From assembly GCA_036936605.1 (NCBI GenBank), contig JAUPFV010000002.1, forward strand, positions 213,830,029-213,894,028: 64,000 nucleotides of DNA, given 5' to 3'. The notes below the pieces were generated by a model. It was not told the origin of the DNA. It made no database searches and worked only from the letters and a program-made list of their open reading frames with translations. Positions 1-11,337 of this stretch are shown here, one piece after another (the first letter of the stretch is position 1; every line of letters begins with the position of its first letter). This stretch comes from Limnanthes douglasii subsp. nivea (Eukaryota; Streptophyta; Magnoliopsida; Brassicales; Limnanthaceae). The position numbers and the translations under genes are program-made.

Positions 1-1130
1 AGAAAAGTTTCTAAAGAAGTTAATAGGTTGTTTGACAGAAAATATTAATGTTAGTAGATGATTTTCATTTTCCCCGAATTTAACAGTTAGTATATGCAAC
101 GGCTAGTCACGAGTATCTATGTTTCATGGATTCTTATTCAAGATATAATAAAATTACAAACCAGCCAAATGATAAAGAAAGTACTAAATTCACGATGGAA
201 AAAATATTATATTATTAGAAGGTAATGTTATTTGGTTTTTAAAATGTTGGAGAAATATATGAAAGACTTTTTAGTCTCATTTTTTTCTAAAAGGTTGGAC
301 ATAAATTTGGAAGCTTGCATAGATGCTATGATAATAAAATGAAATGAAAAAAATGAGCATATATCAGCATTATATGAAATCTTTGGGACTTTAAGAAAAT
401 ACAATTTAAAATTGAATAATTTGAAATGTTATTTTGGGGTAAAGTTCTAAATATTTCTTAGTTTTATGATAAGAAAAAAATGAAATTGAAGTTGATCTCA
501 ATGAATTAAAAGAATTATTGATAATGTATCTGCCAAAATCAACCAATGGAGTATAAAAGGTGACGGGAAGACTGGTTGTTTTGTCAAGATTTATTTCAAA
601 GGCATCAGATAAAACATATTTATTTTTTTATATATAAGATGAGCTAGAATATTTTATGTGAATGAGGGTTGTACAACAACATTTAATAATTTGAAAAAAT
701 ATATGACTTCACCTAAAGTTTTGATGACACCAAAATAAGGGGAGTGTTTGTTTTATATCTGGTAGTATCTAAATTCTTTGTTCGTGCGGTATTAGTAAGA
801 TAAAATGATGGAATTTAGAAGTCAATTTATTATGTGTATAATACATTTGTTGCTCCATAAACCATATACTTAAATTAAAAAAAAATAGCTCTTGGATTAG
901 TTGTTTCTGCAAGAAAAACATGGTTGTATGTTCAAGCTCATGTCATTATTGTTAGAAATTCTTTCCCATTGAAAAGTGTGCCCAGAAAAACAGATATTTC
1001 TAGTAGATTAACAAGGTGGTCAATTTAGTTGGATGAATATGAAATTAAATTTGAACCAAGAACGACAAATATGAAATTAAATTTGGGAAGAATATATATG
1101 AACAAGTTCTATAAATAGAGAATAAGAAGG
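1..1130 (+). pseudogene. Ty3/Gypsy pol remnant: end of RT and RNase H
   Basis: This is the oldest Gypsy copy in the window. Reading all three + frames gives short collinear pieces of a Gypsy polyprotein. Near 350-420 there is an 'LRKYNLKLNN' stretch followed by 'KCYFGV', the end of the RT palm. At 570-615 comes 'GRLVVLSRFISKASDK', the RT-RNase H connection. Near 965-1060 a segment resembles the 'F..EPRT' end of the RNase H linker. There are many stops and frame changes and no long ORF, so it is not functional. Gag and protease would lie to the left of the window. Assignment to the Tat type rests on the antisense ORF found downstream at 4.8-5.8 kb. Family confidence is good; exact domain edges are not. 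Confidence 0.75.
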
Positions 1131-1379
1131 TTGTTTATTAGAAATATTTTATAGCATATAGGATACGTTGGTGATAATATAAAAGATATCGTCAGTATTT
1201 GAAAATACTGACGAACTGGAAGTACAAATAGTAGATGTTGATAATGATTGGCAACGGGAATATATTTTAAAAATCAATTTTTATCGTCAGATAAATCTCA
1301 AGTTCATATATTATAATTGTGTGCTTTAGAGCATGTTCATTGATGATATTTTATATTAGAAATTTTATATACGAACTTT

Positions 1380-2490
1380 GTTACGTTGTTTAGGAGAGAA
1401 AGAATCTTTGGTCATTTTCAAGGATTTACACGAGGGAGAAGCATCTGCATATTATGGATATCGTGGATTGATAAGAATTTTTCTTTTGACATAATTCTGT
1501 TTACCAACACTTTCAGTTGATGCTAAGTTGTTGCTAAAGCATTGCAATCATTGTTAGTTTTTTGCTAATACAAGCCATATTCATAGTGAGTAAATGAGAT
1601 CAAAGCATGCCTTGTGTCTCTTTGATAGATGTAGAATTGATTTAGTATGACCATTACTAATGGTGGCAGGTAAAAGGAAATTTTCAATAGTGGTTGTGAT
1701 TATTTCACATAGTGGGTGCAAGAGATTCATTAACAAGAACAAGAACCAAATAAGTTTGTGAAATTTTGAAATTTTGTATTTTAAGTCGTTATGGAATTTC
1801 AAGAGTGTTCGAGATGGCTAACGGACCTCGGTTTTAAAATAATACGGTAACCATTTTGTTCTAGAAAATATGGAATATGAAAACATTTTTTACTCCGTAT
1901 TATCCACAAGAAAATGGGAAACTATGGATTACAAATAGAACCATTTTGCATGTGATAAAAGAAAGTTAGAATTGGCTAATAGAAAATGGACAGTGTTATT
2001 AAATGAATTTTTGTGGGCATATAGAAAAAATCTTAAAGCTGCAACAAGTGAAACAACATTTGCTTTATTTTATGGAATAGAAGTAGTTGTTCCAATGGAA
2101 ATTATGATTCATAGTTGTGGGGTACTACGTTATTCGTTAAAAGATAATGACAAAGATAAAAAAATGATATTGATTTAATAAAAGAACGATATGATCAATA
2201 TCAAGTTAGAGCAGAGCATCATCGAACTTTATTGCATAGTTGGTATAATGTAAATTTAAAAGTCAGAATTTTTAGGAAGGAAATTTGGTGTTAAGAAAAA
2301 TATTCCAAGGAACGAGGGATCCAAAAGCCAGGAAATTAGCTCCAAATTAGGATGAACCTCTGAGGATAATTTCTAAGAGATATAAAAGAGCTTATATATT
2401 GATGATTATGGAAGGAATCCATTCAATTATCATTGGGATATTCATCATTTGAAGTTGTATAGAAATGAGCTATATGCTGGTTAATATTTT
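1380..2490 (+). pseudogene. Ty3/Gypsy integrase remnant
   Basis: This continues the pol remnant. At about 1425 'LHEGEASAYYG' resembles the H..G..GAH.G zinc-finger start of Gypsy integrase. 'TPYYPQENGK' near 1890-1920 corresponds to the motif before the catalytic Glu. The best-preserved piece (1972-2178) contains 'WAYRKNLKAATSETTFAL' and 'LFYGIEVVVPMEI', matching the integrase segment that in G1 reads 'WAYRTTPRTATKESPYAL'. The chromodomain-less C-terminal part fades out near 2490. Stops and frameshifts are frequent. It would have integrated element cDNA into chromosomes; it cannot do so now. Confidence 0.8.
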
Positions 2491-2868
2491 TTACTAATGA
2501 ATTGTAAAACATGTTAATGATCAATTTTAATGAAATATATCTTCTAGTAAATGTCATGAATAAAGGTGGTATGTAGTCAAGCCATGTTAAAAAGCTAAGA
2601 GTCAATGTTATAGTCGTAAAGGCTATGCTGTAAATGCTTTAAGATGTGATTATGGTTATAGGCCAAGCCTAGAAAATTGAAGCATAAATCTCCATGCACC
2701 AAAATCAAAGTGAATATAACTATAAGTTAAGTACAACTAAAAAATTATAAGAGGCAACGCCAAGTTATAAATGAATGATACGTAAAAATAGCGACAAGTA
2801 ATTTAATGAAAAAATAGTTTTAAAACATAAATTCTAAAAGAAAAAACATGTGAGTTGATATAAATAAT
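2491..2868. other. Gene-free spacer
   Basis: AT-rich sequence between the integrase remnant and the small LTR structures. I see no ORF with recognisable content. By position it should be the non-coding region downstream of pol of the left Gypsy remnant, but no tandem repeats survive. Confidence 0.5.
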
Positions 2869-3125
2869 TGATGACGTGGCGGATTCATCCATTCATCTAT
2901 CTGCGATCGGAACTGATCGAATTCATCACGGTCGACCAATTCTGCAATCGGAAGAGTGGACTTCCCTCGCAAGGATCGCTTTGGCGGCATACCTTTGTTA
3001 CCCACGCCGTAGGAACTCGGGCTCTGATACCAATATGGTGACACGGCGGATTCATCCATTCATCTATCTGCGAACTGATCGAATTCATCACGGTCGACCA
3101 ATTCTGCGATCGGAAGAGTGGACTT
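2869..3125 (-). mobile_element. Miniature LTR structure T1 (LTR-PBS-LTR)
   Basis: Two direct copies of a roughly 95-bp sequence (2869-2965 and 3036-3125) both begin TGATGAC/TGGTGAC and share 'GCGGATTCATCCATTCATC' and the GGAAGAGTGGACTTCC end. The second lacks about 7 bp. Between them, at 3021-3032, is GCTCTGATACCA, the complement of TGGTATCAGAGC. That is the primer-binding site pairing with initiator-Met tRNA, placed just inside the LTR as expected for a - strand element. LTRs near 100 bp with a tiny interior and no coding capacity fit TRIM-type non-autonomous elements. Matching ORFs on both strands here are by-products of the repeat. The terminal CA of the LTR is not clear. Confidence 0.65.
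3021..3032 (-). promoter_or_regulatory. PBS of T1 (initiator-Met tRNA)
   Basis: On the - strand it reads TGGTATCAGAGC, the standard plant initiator-Met PBS. It lies 3 nt from the LTR that starts at 3036. Confidence 0.7.
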
Positions 3126-3140
3126 CCTTTTGTTTTTAAC

Positions 3141-4712
3141 TGAAGACACAGCGAAAAGAGAAGAAGAAACAACGATAGATGAAACCTTAATTCAAGGGTA
3201 ACATGATGAAACCCTAATCTAAAGGTAACAAAAATTGAAATTTTCAGAGATAAAAAATCTATTATTCCAAAAACTTAAAATAACTTAAGGCATATGAGGC
3301 TTTATATAATAGCTTCTCAAAACCCTAAATTATAATACAAGGAAATAAAATAAATATTTTAAGATAAAATCAAATCAAATCAAATCTTAATATAATTAGA
3401 TTTGATTTAAATATATAAGACATTTGAATAAAATAAAATAAAATAAACAAGGCTTTTTGTTTGGACTTTCTGGGCTACATCATCCTCTCCTGGTTGACAA
3501 GAATTCGTCCTCGAATTTACAGCACCATCACCATCAAGAACCCAAATTATTTATTTTATTTTATTCAATCGTTACATTGATAATTATAATTGTTGACCTT
3601 ATCGGAATAAGATAAATTCTTCTCGATTGTTCCTTATTCGAAGTCACATTGAAGCCATCGAGTTGAAGGAAAAAAATAGTTTTGAAAACCTTTTCATAGC
3701 CTGAAGACAACATCCCCATGTCCAGTTGATGAAAAAAATGGTTTTCAAAACCTCTTCATAGCCTGAGACAACATCTCGATAAGCATTTTTTACCTTGATT
3801 CGACGATTGGTACCCAATTTAAACTCCTTCAGTAACCAGTTAATACGATCGTCATTGAAACGGTTGGTATTCCCCCTCATACTCAAACGATCTTCCCGAT
3901 CTTCATGACCACGTGTGTTGTTCTCTTCTTTAAACCTTGAATCAGATGAAATCAGCATTCAGAAACATGTTTGACTCGTAGCAGGAACTGAGGCTCTGAT
4001 ACCAAACTGAAGACGCAGCGGAAAGAGAAGAAGAAGCAACGATAGATGAAACCCTAATTCAAGGGTAACATGATGAAACCCTAATCTAAGGGTAACAAAA
4101 ATTAAAATTTTCAGAGATAAAAAATCTATTATTCCAAAAACTTAAAATAACTTAAGGCATATGAGGCTTTATATAATAGCTTCTCAAAACCCTAAATATA
4201 ATACAAGGAAATAAAATAAATATTTTAAGATAAAATCAAATAAAATCAAATAAAATCTTAATATAATTAGATTTGATTTAAATACATAAGATATTTGAAT
4301 CAAATAAAATAAAATAAACAAGGCTTTTTGTTTGGACTTTCTGGGCTACATCATCCTCTCCTGGTTGACAAGAATTCGTCCTCGAATTTATAGCACCATC
4401 ACCATCAAGAACCCAAATTATTTATTTTATTTTATTCAATCGTTACATTGAGAATTATAATTGTTGACCTTATCGGAATAAGATAAATTCTTCTCGATTG
4501 TTCCTTATTCGAAGTCACATTGAAGCCATCCAGTTGAAGGAAAAAATAGTTTTGAAAACCTTTTTATAGCCTGAAGATAACATCCCCATGTTCAGTTGAT
4601 GAAAAAAATGGTTTTCAAAACCTCTTCATAGCCTGAGACAACATCTCGATAAGAATTTTTTACCTTGGTTCGACGATTGGTACCCAATTTAAACTCCTTC
4701 AGTAACCGGTCA
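3141..4712 (-). mobile_element. LTR structure T2 with long direct repeats
   Basis: A sequence of about 700 bp occurs twice in direct orientation with an 867-bp offset (3141 to about 3838, and 4008 to about 4712), both starting TGAAGAC.CAGCG. The copies are highly similar, with small indels in the AT-rich middle. Between them lies about 165 bp with GCTCTGATACCA at 3993-4004, an initiator-Met PBS in - orientation, 3 nt from the second copy. This is LTR-PBS-LTR with almost no interior and no gag or pol, either a non-autonomous element or a large internal deletion. The right end is less certain because the copies diverge near 'CAGTAACC'. A 104-aa - strand ORF at 3644-3958 spans repeat and interior and resembles nothing I know. 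Confidence 0.65.
3993..4004 (-). promoter_or_regulatory. PBS of T2 (initiator-Met tRNA)
   Basis: TGGTATCAGAGC on the - strand, separated by 3 nt (GTT) from the LTR-like repeat beginning at 4008. It sets the polarity of T2 as - strand. Confidence 0.7.
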
Positions 4713-4849
4713 TGAAAATGGTTAATATCGTTAAGATAATATAACAAGTTTTATTGAGTAAAAAGGTTATGAAATCTATCCTTCCAAATAGGTTGTGCAA
4801 CAATGGCTAGATCGTTGAGATAGCTGCAATGAGTTTTGGTCTTTTGCAA

Positions 4850-5757
4850 TCTTTAGCAATTACCTCAGCTCTGAAAAAACTAAAGAAAAAAAAAGCATAA
4901 TTATAAGAGTAAAATATACTTAGCATATTAAAATAAAACATACTTTTTGACATTCAACGTCTCTCAATGACATCAGTAATTTTAGAAGATGATAATTCCC
5001 AATTTTCTAAAACGTATAAAATTTCTTCTTCCAACCGTAGTCTGAAGAAGGGAATGTGATAATATCTATGTGTTTATTGGGGGTAAAATAATAAAAGGGA
5101 TATTTGGAGACTTTATTAAAAGTATACTCATGCATAATGTCATAATATTCAAATGGTTTTTTCAATATTACAGATGCAATAATAATGATTGTAAGTGTTC
5201 ATCGTCCATTTGGAGTAACTTGGCTAAGTCATATCCTACATTTTTTGAAAAGTTTTAGAACTTTAGGATGAAGAGGGAACCTAATGCCTCATTTCGTAGT
5301 TCAATTGGAAAAACAAACTTCACATTAAATACATGGTTATGAAAATCACCCTCCGACGGGATGCGTATTCTTATATTTCTACCAATATTTTATACCTAAT
5401 TTTCTTTTCTTTTATTAATTTATCCTTAGGATGTACGAAATGTAGTTGAGAAAAATATCATCGAAAAAACTAATATTTTTCTTCAAAGCCTTCATCTTCT
5501 ATTTTATTAGCAAGATCCACAGACTTGGAAAGTTGTTCGAGGAGAGTATGGTTTTGGGATTCTGAGTTGGTAAAAGGTATTGAGGTTGGGTCAACTTCTA
5601 GTGAAATAATGTTTTCTGTAACTGGTGAATAATTCGAATCATTGGTCCCGAAAAACTACTACCCAACAAACTACAACTCGATGAATTAATATCGTTGGGA
5701 TCATTTTAGTTAACTAGTGGGTTAACGTCACAATTTAAGTTTTTATCCATTGATATG
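4850..5757 (-). pseudogene. Degenerate antisense ORF of the left Gypsy/Tat remnant
   Basis: In three - strand frames this region keeps pieces of the additional ORF seen better in G1 (12367-14447) and G3. A possible start is at 5753 ('MDKNLNCD'). An acidic, Ser-rich N-terminal part follows, with 'LLEQLSKSVDLANKIEDEGF'. Further on, 'KYPFYYFTPNK' and 'FPSSDYGWKKKFYTF' match the G1 stretch 'SPFFYSSLANSWK' and 'GDKGWKHRFVFLSG'. This is the block typical of the putative gypsy-type transposon family (Pfam PF04195). Its position and antisense polarity relative to the + strand pol at 1-2490 fit the Tat layout. Frameshifts and stops throughout. Confidence 0.55.
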
Positions 5758-6292
5758 ATTACCTGATTATTGAATAATAAAAGACAAATGATGTAAATTG
5801 ATGCATAAATTTGTCGAGTAAATCTATTGATCTAAGTGAATTTAGTTAGATAGTTGATTAGAATAGAGAATAATAAGAAAATAAAAAGAAAAAGAAAAGT
5901 TTAGCAGAAAAAAAAATAGAATAAGAATGCATTAGTTTTAATGATAAAATTTAGAGATAGAATCTAGAAAGAGAAGCTATGAAATATCAAATTTGGTAAT
6001 ATTGAAACAAAAATTAGTGCATTTATATATAAGAAGAATAGATAGATCTTGACTGTCAATTATATCTAGGTAAAACGGTCCATATTAAAAATAAAAAATG
6101 TCAGAATCAAAGTATCAGAAGTTTATTAGTTAAACAGATCTAATAATGATGTCATTTAAGTTTATTTTTAATATATTAAATAATTGAAAGTGATGGGAAA
6201 TTGTTTTTTTATCCATACAATGATAACTTTATTTTTTGTTAGTTTTTAGTCATTAAAACATACAAAGTATATTTTAAAAGACTAGGGGGGAG
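5758..6292. other. AT-rich spacer with polypurine tract
   Basis: No gene visible. The spacer runs from the antisense ORF to a polypurine tract near 6277-6292 (AGACTAGGGGGGAG). Such a tract would prime plus-strand synthesis beside the 3' LTR of a + strand element. Confidence 0.45.
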
Positions 6293-6295
6293 TCA

Positions 6296-6682
6296 TGATA
6301 GAATAATATGTTTCTAAAGCATCATTTTCTCTTATTACAAGAATACAAAGTTATCATCATCAAATTTATAGCGTCAAGAAAGCTTATGATTTAAGACATT
6401 GAGGAAAGTGTCGGTAATGTATTGTCAAAAGACTTCATTAATGACATCAGATAAATGTCAAAGTAATAAAAATAAAAGTATCAATTAATATATGAACGGT
6501 ACTAAATGATGTCTGATTGAAGATACAAATAATTTTGATATATTAGAGTATGTAAGGAAGATTTAATATGTTATTAGAATGCACATGGTAGTTAAAGGTA
6601 AAATAAGAATTTATATGTCCTTTGTAGTAGATGGCTGACACATGTTACTTAGATATACATGTCATACACCCCAATAATTTAA

Positions 6683-6749
<67 letters not shown>

Positions 6750-6876
6750 GGGAACTCCAAATCATTTTAAAAGGGATCGATTGATTAATAAAATTAGTCT
6801 GGATCATTTTAGTCTTATCTCTTTGACATTCTCTTAAGAAGCAAACTTTCTCATCAGAATAAAGATTGATTATACA
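6296..6876 (+). repeat. Probable 3' LTR of the left Gypsy remnant
   Basis: It starts TGATAGAATAATATG directly after the purine tract. The Tat elements G1-G3 likewise have an LTR edge TGATAAGG next to their PPT (seen on their - strand). It runs to the start of the TCTCGCAT array and contains the (TA)n tract. The paired 5' LTR is outside the window, so the right edge cannot be verified. Confidence 0.35.
6681..6747. repeat. (TA)n microsatellite
   Basis: About 33 uninterrupted TA dinucleotides. The poly-Ile/Tyr ORF over it is an artefact. Confidence 0.97.
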
Positions 6877-6878
6877 TA

Positions 6879-7421
6879 GTCTCGCATAAAAATGGTTACA
6901 TTGATCTCACATAAAAATTGTTACATTGGTCTCGCATAACATTGTTTACATTGGTCTCGTATAAAAATGGTTACATTGGTCTCACACAACATTTCTTACA
7001 TTGGTCTCGTATAAATATGAATACTTTGGTATCACATTAAAATGGTTAAATTGGTCTCGCATAATATTTACTACCTTGGTTTTGCATAAAAATGGTTACA
7101 TTGGTCTCGCATAACGTTGCTTACCTTGAACTCGCATAAAAATGGTTACCTTCCTCTAGCATAAAAATGGTTACATTGATATCGCATAAAAATGGTTAAA
7201 TAAGTCTCGTCTAGCATATTTTACCTTGGTCTCGCACAAACATGGTTACATTGGTCTTGTATAAAAAGGGTTACATTGGTCTCGCATAACTTTGCTTACC
7301 TTGGTCGTACATAAAAATGGTTACATTAGTATCGCATTAAATGGTTAAATTGGTCTTGCATAATATTTCTTACCTTGGTCTCGCGTAAAAGGGTTACATT
7401 GGTCTTATATTAACTAAAGTT
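6879..7421 (+). repeat. TCTCGCAT tandem array A (25-bp unit)
   Basis: About 20 degenerate copies of a 25-bp unit, GGTCTCGCATAAAAATGG followed by TTACATT. The GTCTCGCAT core is the best-conserved part, the spacer the most variable. All copies share one orientation. It is the first of ten related arrays between 6.9 and 26.1 kb. Confidence 0.9.
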
Positions 7422-7930
7422 TCACATATTTATAGTTAGCAATAACCAAAGCATTTAAAATATCAGGAGATCAAGATGTAAAATATGTTGTCATATTGTT
7501 CATCATGTTAGCATGCTCCATATTCTTCTTCTCTACATTCAAGGATGTACTAGCTTTTATAAAAAAACATTATATAGAAGACCTAGAAAAAATAAATAAC
7601 TATGATTGAGCGTAGCAATCAATGATAAATTGATGAGTTTAGTAAAGTTTTTTCACAAAGCAATACCTGATAAAGTAGTTGGATGTGTTGCTCTTTTATT
7701 AGTTAGTATCTTATTCTTATTTTAGAACATGTGAAAATAATAAATTTATTATCTCTAAAGCATTATTGACATGCAGTCATTCATCATAAAACACAATTTT
7801 TTTCAAGGAGACGCAAATGAAGACACGATACCAAGATGCTACAAATGGTTCGGAATTGAAAGAAAAATAAAATTGGATTTGATTAAAACTCTAAAGAGGA
7901 TCACAACTGAACATGTATATTTAATCCATA
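7422..7930 (+). pseudogene. Exon-like remnant of the MULE + strand gene
   Basis: This lies between arrays A and B. At 7771-7930 an open + frame runs MQSFIIKHNFFQGD... with 'YKWFGIERKIKLDLIK' before it passes into array B. I do not recognise a domain. By position it could be an N-terminal exon of the Ulp1-like gene whose catalytic part is at 21.5-22.4 kb. The part before 7771 is AT-rich and without a clear frame. Confidence 0.3.
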
Positions 7931-8255
7931 GTCTCGCATTTCTTTCGTTTGTAATGCATGGTCTCTTATGTATTATACTATCCCGTACATATCATCTATT
8001 TTATTATCCAGCGTCTATCCAATATTATGATATCCTGCATATATTATGTATTACTTCCCACATTTATGATGTATTATACTAATCTTGCATTTATCAATCC
8101 ATATATTGTCTCGTATCTTGCATTACATTGCCCCGCATCATTTTGTGTATTATACTCTCTCGAATCTATTATATATTATATTTTACCGCAAAAATTATGT
8201 ATTATAATATACCGCATCTATCATGTCGTATATTATCATGTATCTATCATTTTTT
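7931..8255 (+). repeat. TCTCGCAT tandem array B
   Basis: Degenerate units of the form TCTCGCAT..ATCTATCATGTATTAT, mixing the array motif with an ATCATGTATTATA spacer. It is more decayed than array A. Confidence 0.75.
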
Positions 8256-8274
8256 TAATGATTTAAATTTTTTG

Positions 8275-8925
8275 TAGGTTTTGGAAAGAGAACTGACCCT
8301 AACAAATTGAGAAAAAGAGGAATTTAGTGGGGAGGTCTAACAAGAAAAGTAGGTTCATGGGGAGGAAGAATAAGAAGAATAAGTTGTTGGGGAAGAAAAA
8401 TAAAATAAGGAAGAAAAAGAAGAAGAGGTTGTTACAGAGGAAAAACAAGAAGAAACGGTTTTTATGAAGAAAAAAGAATAAGTTAATCTTAACAATGATG
8501 ACGGAGGTGCAAAATGGGATCAAATAGAAGAACAAACTAATAAGGTGTAACAAGACAAAAATGAAAATGATTCTACTGATGTAGATAACATACTAAAAAC
8601 ATACACTGTTCAAGAGTGTGCAAGTAACAAACCAACTACACTGGTTAAAAAAACTATATTTCCAAGGAAAACTACGACAACAAAATGTTAGACGACCGAG
8701 AAAATATTCTGAAGAAAAAAAACTTGAATAGTCCACAAACTTCAAGAGAAGTTGGTACCGAGAAAAGATAGAAAAAAATTTATATCTCGGATTTTAAAAA
8801 GACCTGAGAAGTTGGTAAAAGATAAACCTTCAATGTGTGTAGCTGACAAAAACTACGATTTCAACTAGAGAATATACATCTAAAGAGATAATTGTAAAAA
8901 TAAAAGGTAAAAATCCTTCATCTAT
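8275..8925 (+). pseudogene. Glu/Lys-rich coding remnant, possible Ulp1-gene exon
   Basis: A purine-rich stretch (8305-8480) is followed by a frame that reads as protein. It shows repeated Glu clusters ('VVTEEKQEETVF'), then 'NNDDGGAKWDQIEEQT', then 'DSTDVDNILKTYTVQEC' and 'KPTTLVKKTIFPRKTTTT', with single stops at 8549 and 8691. Acidic low-complexity and basic linker regions are common upstream of the protease domain in plant MULE Ulp1 proteins, and the polarity agrees with the Ulp1 domain at 21.7 kb. There is no domain match of its own. The Phe/Leu-rich - strand ORF over the same bases is the shadow of the purine tract. Confidence 0.4.
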
Positions 8926-8927
8926 TA

Positions 8928-9530
8928 TCTTGTATCTGGAACATGTCATCATTGCTTGGCCTTGCATATATCATCTATGTTTTTTCCCCGCATCTATCAT
9001 ATTTTCCTGGCCTCGCATCCATCGTATTTCTATGGCCTCGCATCTGTCTTATTTACTTAGCCTTACATATATCGTCTTTCTCTGGCTTCACATGTATCAT
9101 CATTGCACGGCCTCGCACATATTATCATTACATAATCTTGCATGTATCTTCATTGCATGACCTCACAAGTATCGTTATTGCATAGCTTCGCATGTATCAT
9201 CACTTTCTAGCCTCACATGTCTCATATTTTCTTGGCCTCGTATATATCATATCTACCTAAACTCGTATGTATTATCATTTCATAGCCCATCATGTATCAT
9301 ATTTGTTTATCCTTACATGTATCATAATTTTTGGGCCTCGCATGTATCAATAATGTATAGCCTCACATGTATTATCATTGACTAGCCTCACATGCATCAT
9401 TATCTTGTCTCGCATGTATCATCATTTCCAAATATTGCATGTATCATCTTTGTCTAGCCTCACATCAGCCATGTTTTATATTTGTATGACCTTGCCTCCA
9501 ATATATTTTGTATTTATCTTTTCTCTTATT
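8928..9530 (+). repeat. TCTCGCAT tandem array C
   Basis: About 23 units of roughly 26 bp of the type GGCCTCGCATGTATCATCATT. The core shifts to CCTCGCATGTATCAT but the phase and orientation match the other arrays. The two overlapping 76-80 aa ORFs are array by-products. Confidence 0.88.
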
Positions 9531-10330
9531 TGATATTCATATTCATTTATGTTGTAGAAGGATAACATGAAAACCACAACAACAAATGAGCATATAACTA
9601 GCCAAAGTATTGCCTTACAAACAATGGAACAAATAGAGAAATATGTAATTACTTTTATAAAGTGTGAAGAGATAAAAAAAAATTAAAACATTCAATCGGT
9701 AAAAAATGAAATGTCATATCAGAATTGAAGAAAAAGATAGAGAAATATTAAGAGAGAGAGAGAGTTGGAAGTTGGAAATTGGAAATACTCTTCAATTACC
9801 AATGTTGAAAGTAAACACAGATGTGATTAAAATACATCTTAATATATTTAAAAAATATAAAAAGAAAAAGCTTATACATAATAAGAAAAATATGGAATAA
9901 TCACCTTACAAAAAACATGTATTAAGGTCTCTACTACTAAAATGATAGAGAAATCAAGAATAACCTTGTAAATAAAGAAACGTTACATGATACCACTTAC
10001 ATACAATAGCCTCGTGATAAATAAAATAGACGTAAAACATCGTTAAATCAAATGGAAAAATGGGATGCTCTTATTATATATATATGTTTCTTTGGAGATT
10101 GTTCTAAACTAGAAAATTATTCAAAAACCGGCGATCTAGCACAATTTTGAACTAATCCATAATGTTGCTTTGGACAAAACGTGATCTAAATTCTTTAATT
10201 TTGATAAAATATTTTAAAACCCTATAAATTGTTGTAATTTTTTAAACTTATATATTTATTTGTATAGTGTCTTATTTTTTTTCTTATACATTATTATACA
10301 TGGACATGCATAAAGTTTGTAAGTTTAGTT
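9531..10330 (+). pseudogene. Decayed inter-array segment of the MULE + strand gene
   Basis: From 9565 a + frame reads 'DNMKTTTTNEHITSQSIALQ' with a stop about 30 codons on. A 64-aa Lys/Glu-rich ORF follows at 9706-9900. No known domain. It may be an exon plus intron remnant of the Ulp1-like gene; 10080-10330 shows nothing beyond AT-rich DNA. Confidence 0.25.
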
Positions 10331-10510
10331 TTTGCATGATGTAGTCTTCCATGATATGGTCTCTTATGATATAGTCTCGCATAAAGTTTGTAATCTATGG
10401 TCTCACATGATATAGTCTCGCATATCAAGTATTATCCTACATTTTCACATTTTTTTTCACCTTATACTGTGTCGCATTTTGAATTATTCCTTGGTTTCGT
10501 AAAGCGTTAC
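10331..10510 (+). repeat. TCTCGCAT tandem array D
   Basis: Short array with units such as TATAGTCTCGCATAAAGTTTG and TATGGTCTCACATGATATAG. Confidence 0.75.
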
Positions 10511-10649
10511 TATTTGTTCTTAAATTACTAATATATAAAATTTTGTACAAGGACCTGCTAAGACCTGGAAAATAATAGGTTTACTCATCAAAACCTGGAA
10601 ACAAAAAATCATTCTCAAAACATGGAAAATGATTAATTCAATTTTACAA

Positions 10650-11070
10650 TTTCTCACATCTATCATGTTGTCTATCATCTCTCATATGATATGGTCTCTC
10701 ATGTATCGTCATTTTCGATCTTGCATGTATCGGCATCTCTGGTGTTGCAACTATCATCTTCGCATGACCTTGCATCTATCACTAATATCTTTTCTCGTAT
10801 GCATCATATTTTCCTAGTCTCACTTGTATCATCATTATATGGCGTTGAGTATATCATATTTTTCTGGCCTCACATGTATCATCATTGTTTGGCCTCGCAT
10901 GTATCATCTTTTCCTTGGCTCGTATGTATCATATTTTCCTGGCCTCGCAACTATTTTCGTGTTCTTGCATGTATCATCTTATCTTTTATCTCTTATCATG
11001 TCTAGTCTATTATCTCTCACTTGTTATCATGTATCATATTATCTCTTATTTCTCATATGTTTTCATATCC
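10650..11070 (+). repeat. TCTCGCAT tandem array E
   Basis: About 16 units close to array C in sequence (GGCCTCGCATGTATCATC type). Several ORFs of 62-104 aa across it are array shadows. Confidence 0.85.
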
Positions 11071-11337
11071 TTGAAAATAAAATTAACTTTACAATCGAGA
11101 AAAATGATGGCCATTTGGCAACCCTTTAACAAAAATAATTAATGTCAAGGAATACCACAAACTAGAACTTATTCGAAAAAAGAGAAAAGCATATTGACCT
11201 GACGATATGGCCGGTAACAAAATTAGCATGTCCTTATTCTATTACTAATATGATGGAGATAGCAAGTGAGACCAACTAGATTGCAAGATAAATTTTATTT
11301 AGAATTTATTCGTATGCATGGTTTCCCATTCTACATT
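11071..11337 (+). pseudogene. Ulp1-like gene, segment upstream of the G1 insertion
   Basis: Sequence up to the G1 left LTR. Joined to 21524 (one TSD copy removed) it leads toward the Ulp1 domain, so it is the 5' flank or exon of that gene. The frame is broken and no motif is recognisable; the inference rests on position and on the target-site duplication. Confidence 0.4.
11333..11337. repeat. Target-site duplication of G1 (ACATT), left copy
   Basis: ACATT directly before the left LTR. The same five bases (21519-21523) follow the right LTR, proving G1 is one insertion with intact ends. Confidence 0.93.

Noticed and set aside
2820..3172. Mirror-image ORFs on both strands containing 'MNPP' and 'HLSAIGTDR'
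   Set aside because: They follow the two direct repeats of T1 and have no protein features.
6631..6837. 68-aa + strand ORF rich in Ile/Tyr
   Set aside because: It is the translation of the (TA)n microsatellite.
6879..7421. CRISPR-like array of regularly spaced repeats
   Set aside because: Units are directly adjacent and degenerate, without unique spacers, and the setting is a plant transposon.
8299..8553. 84-aa - strand ORF rich in Phe/Leu, membrane-like
   Set aside because: Shadow of a purine-rich + strand segment whose + frame reads as a Glu/Lys-rich protein.
8930..9185. Overlapping ORFs with repeated Ile/Cys/His/Leu, as well as those at 10629-11142, 24321-24688 and 7771-8266 in part
   Set aside because: By-products of the TCTCGCAT arrays; the same peptide pattern repeats with the unit length.
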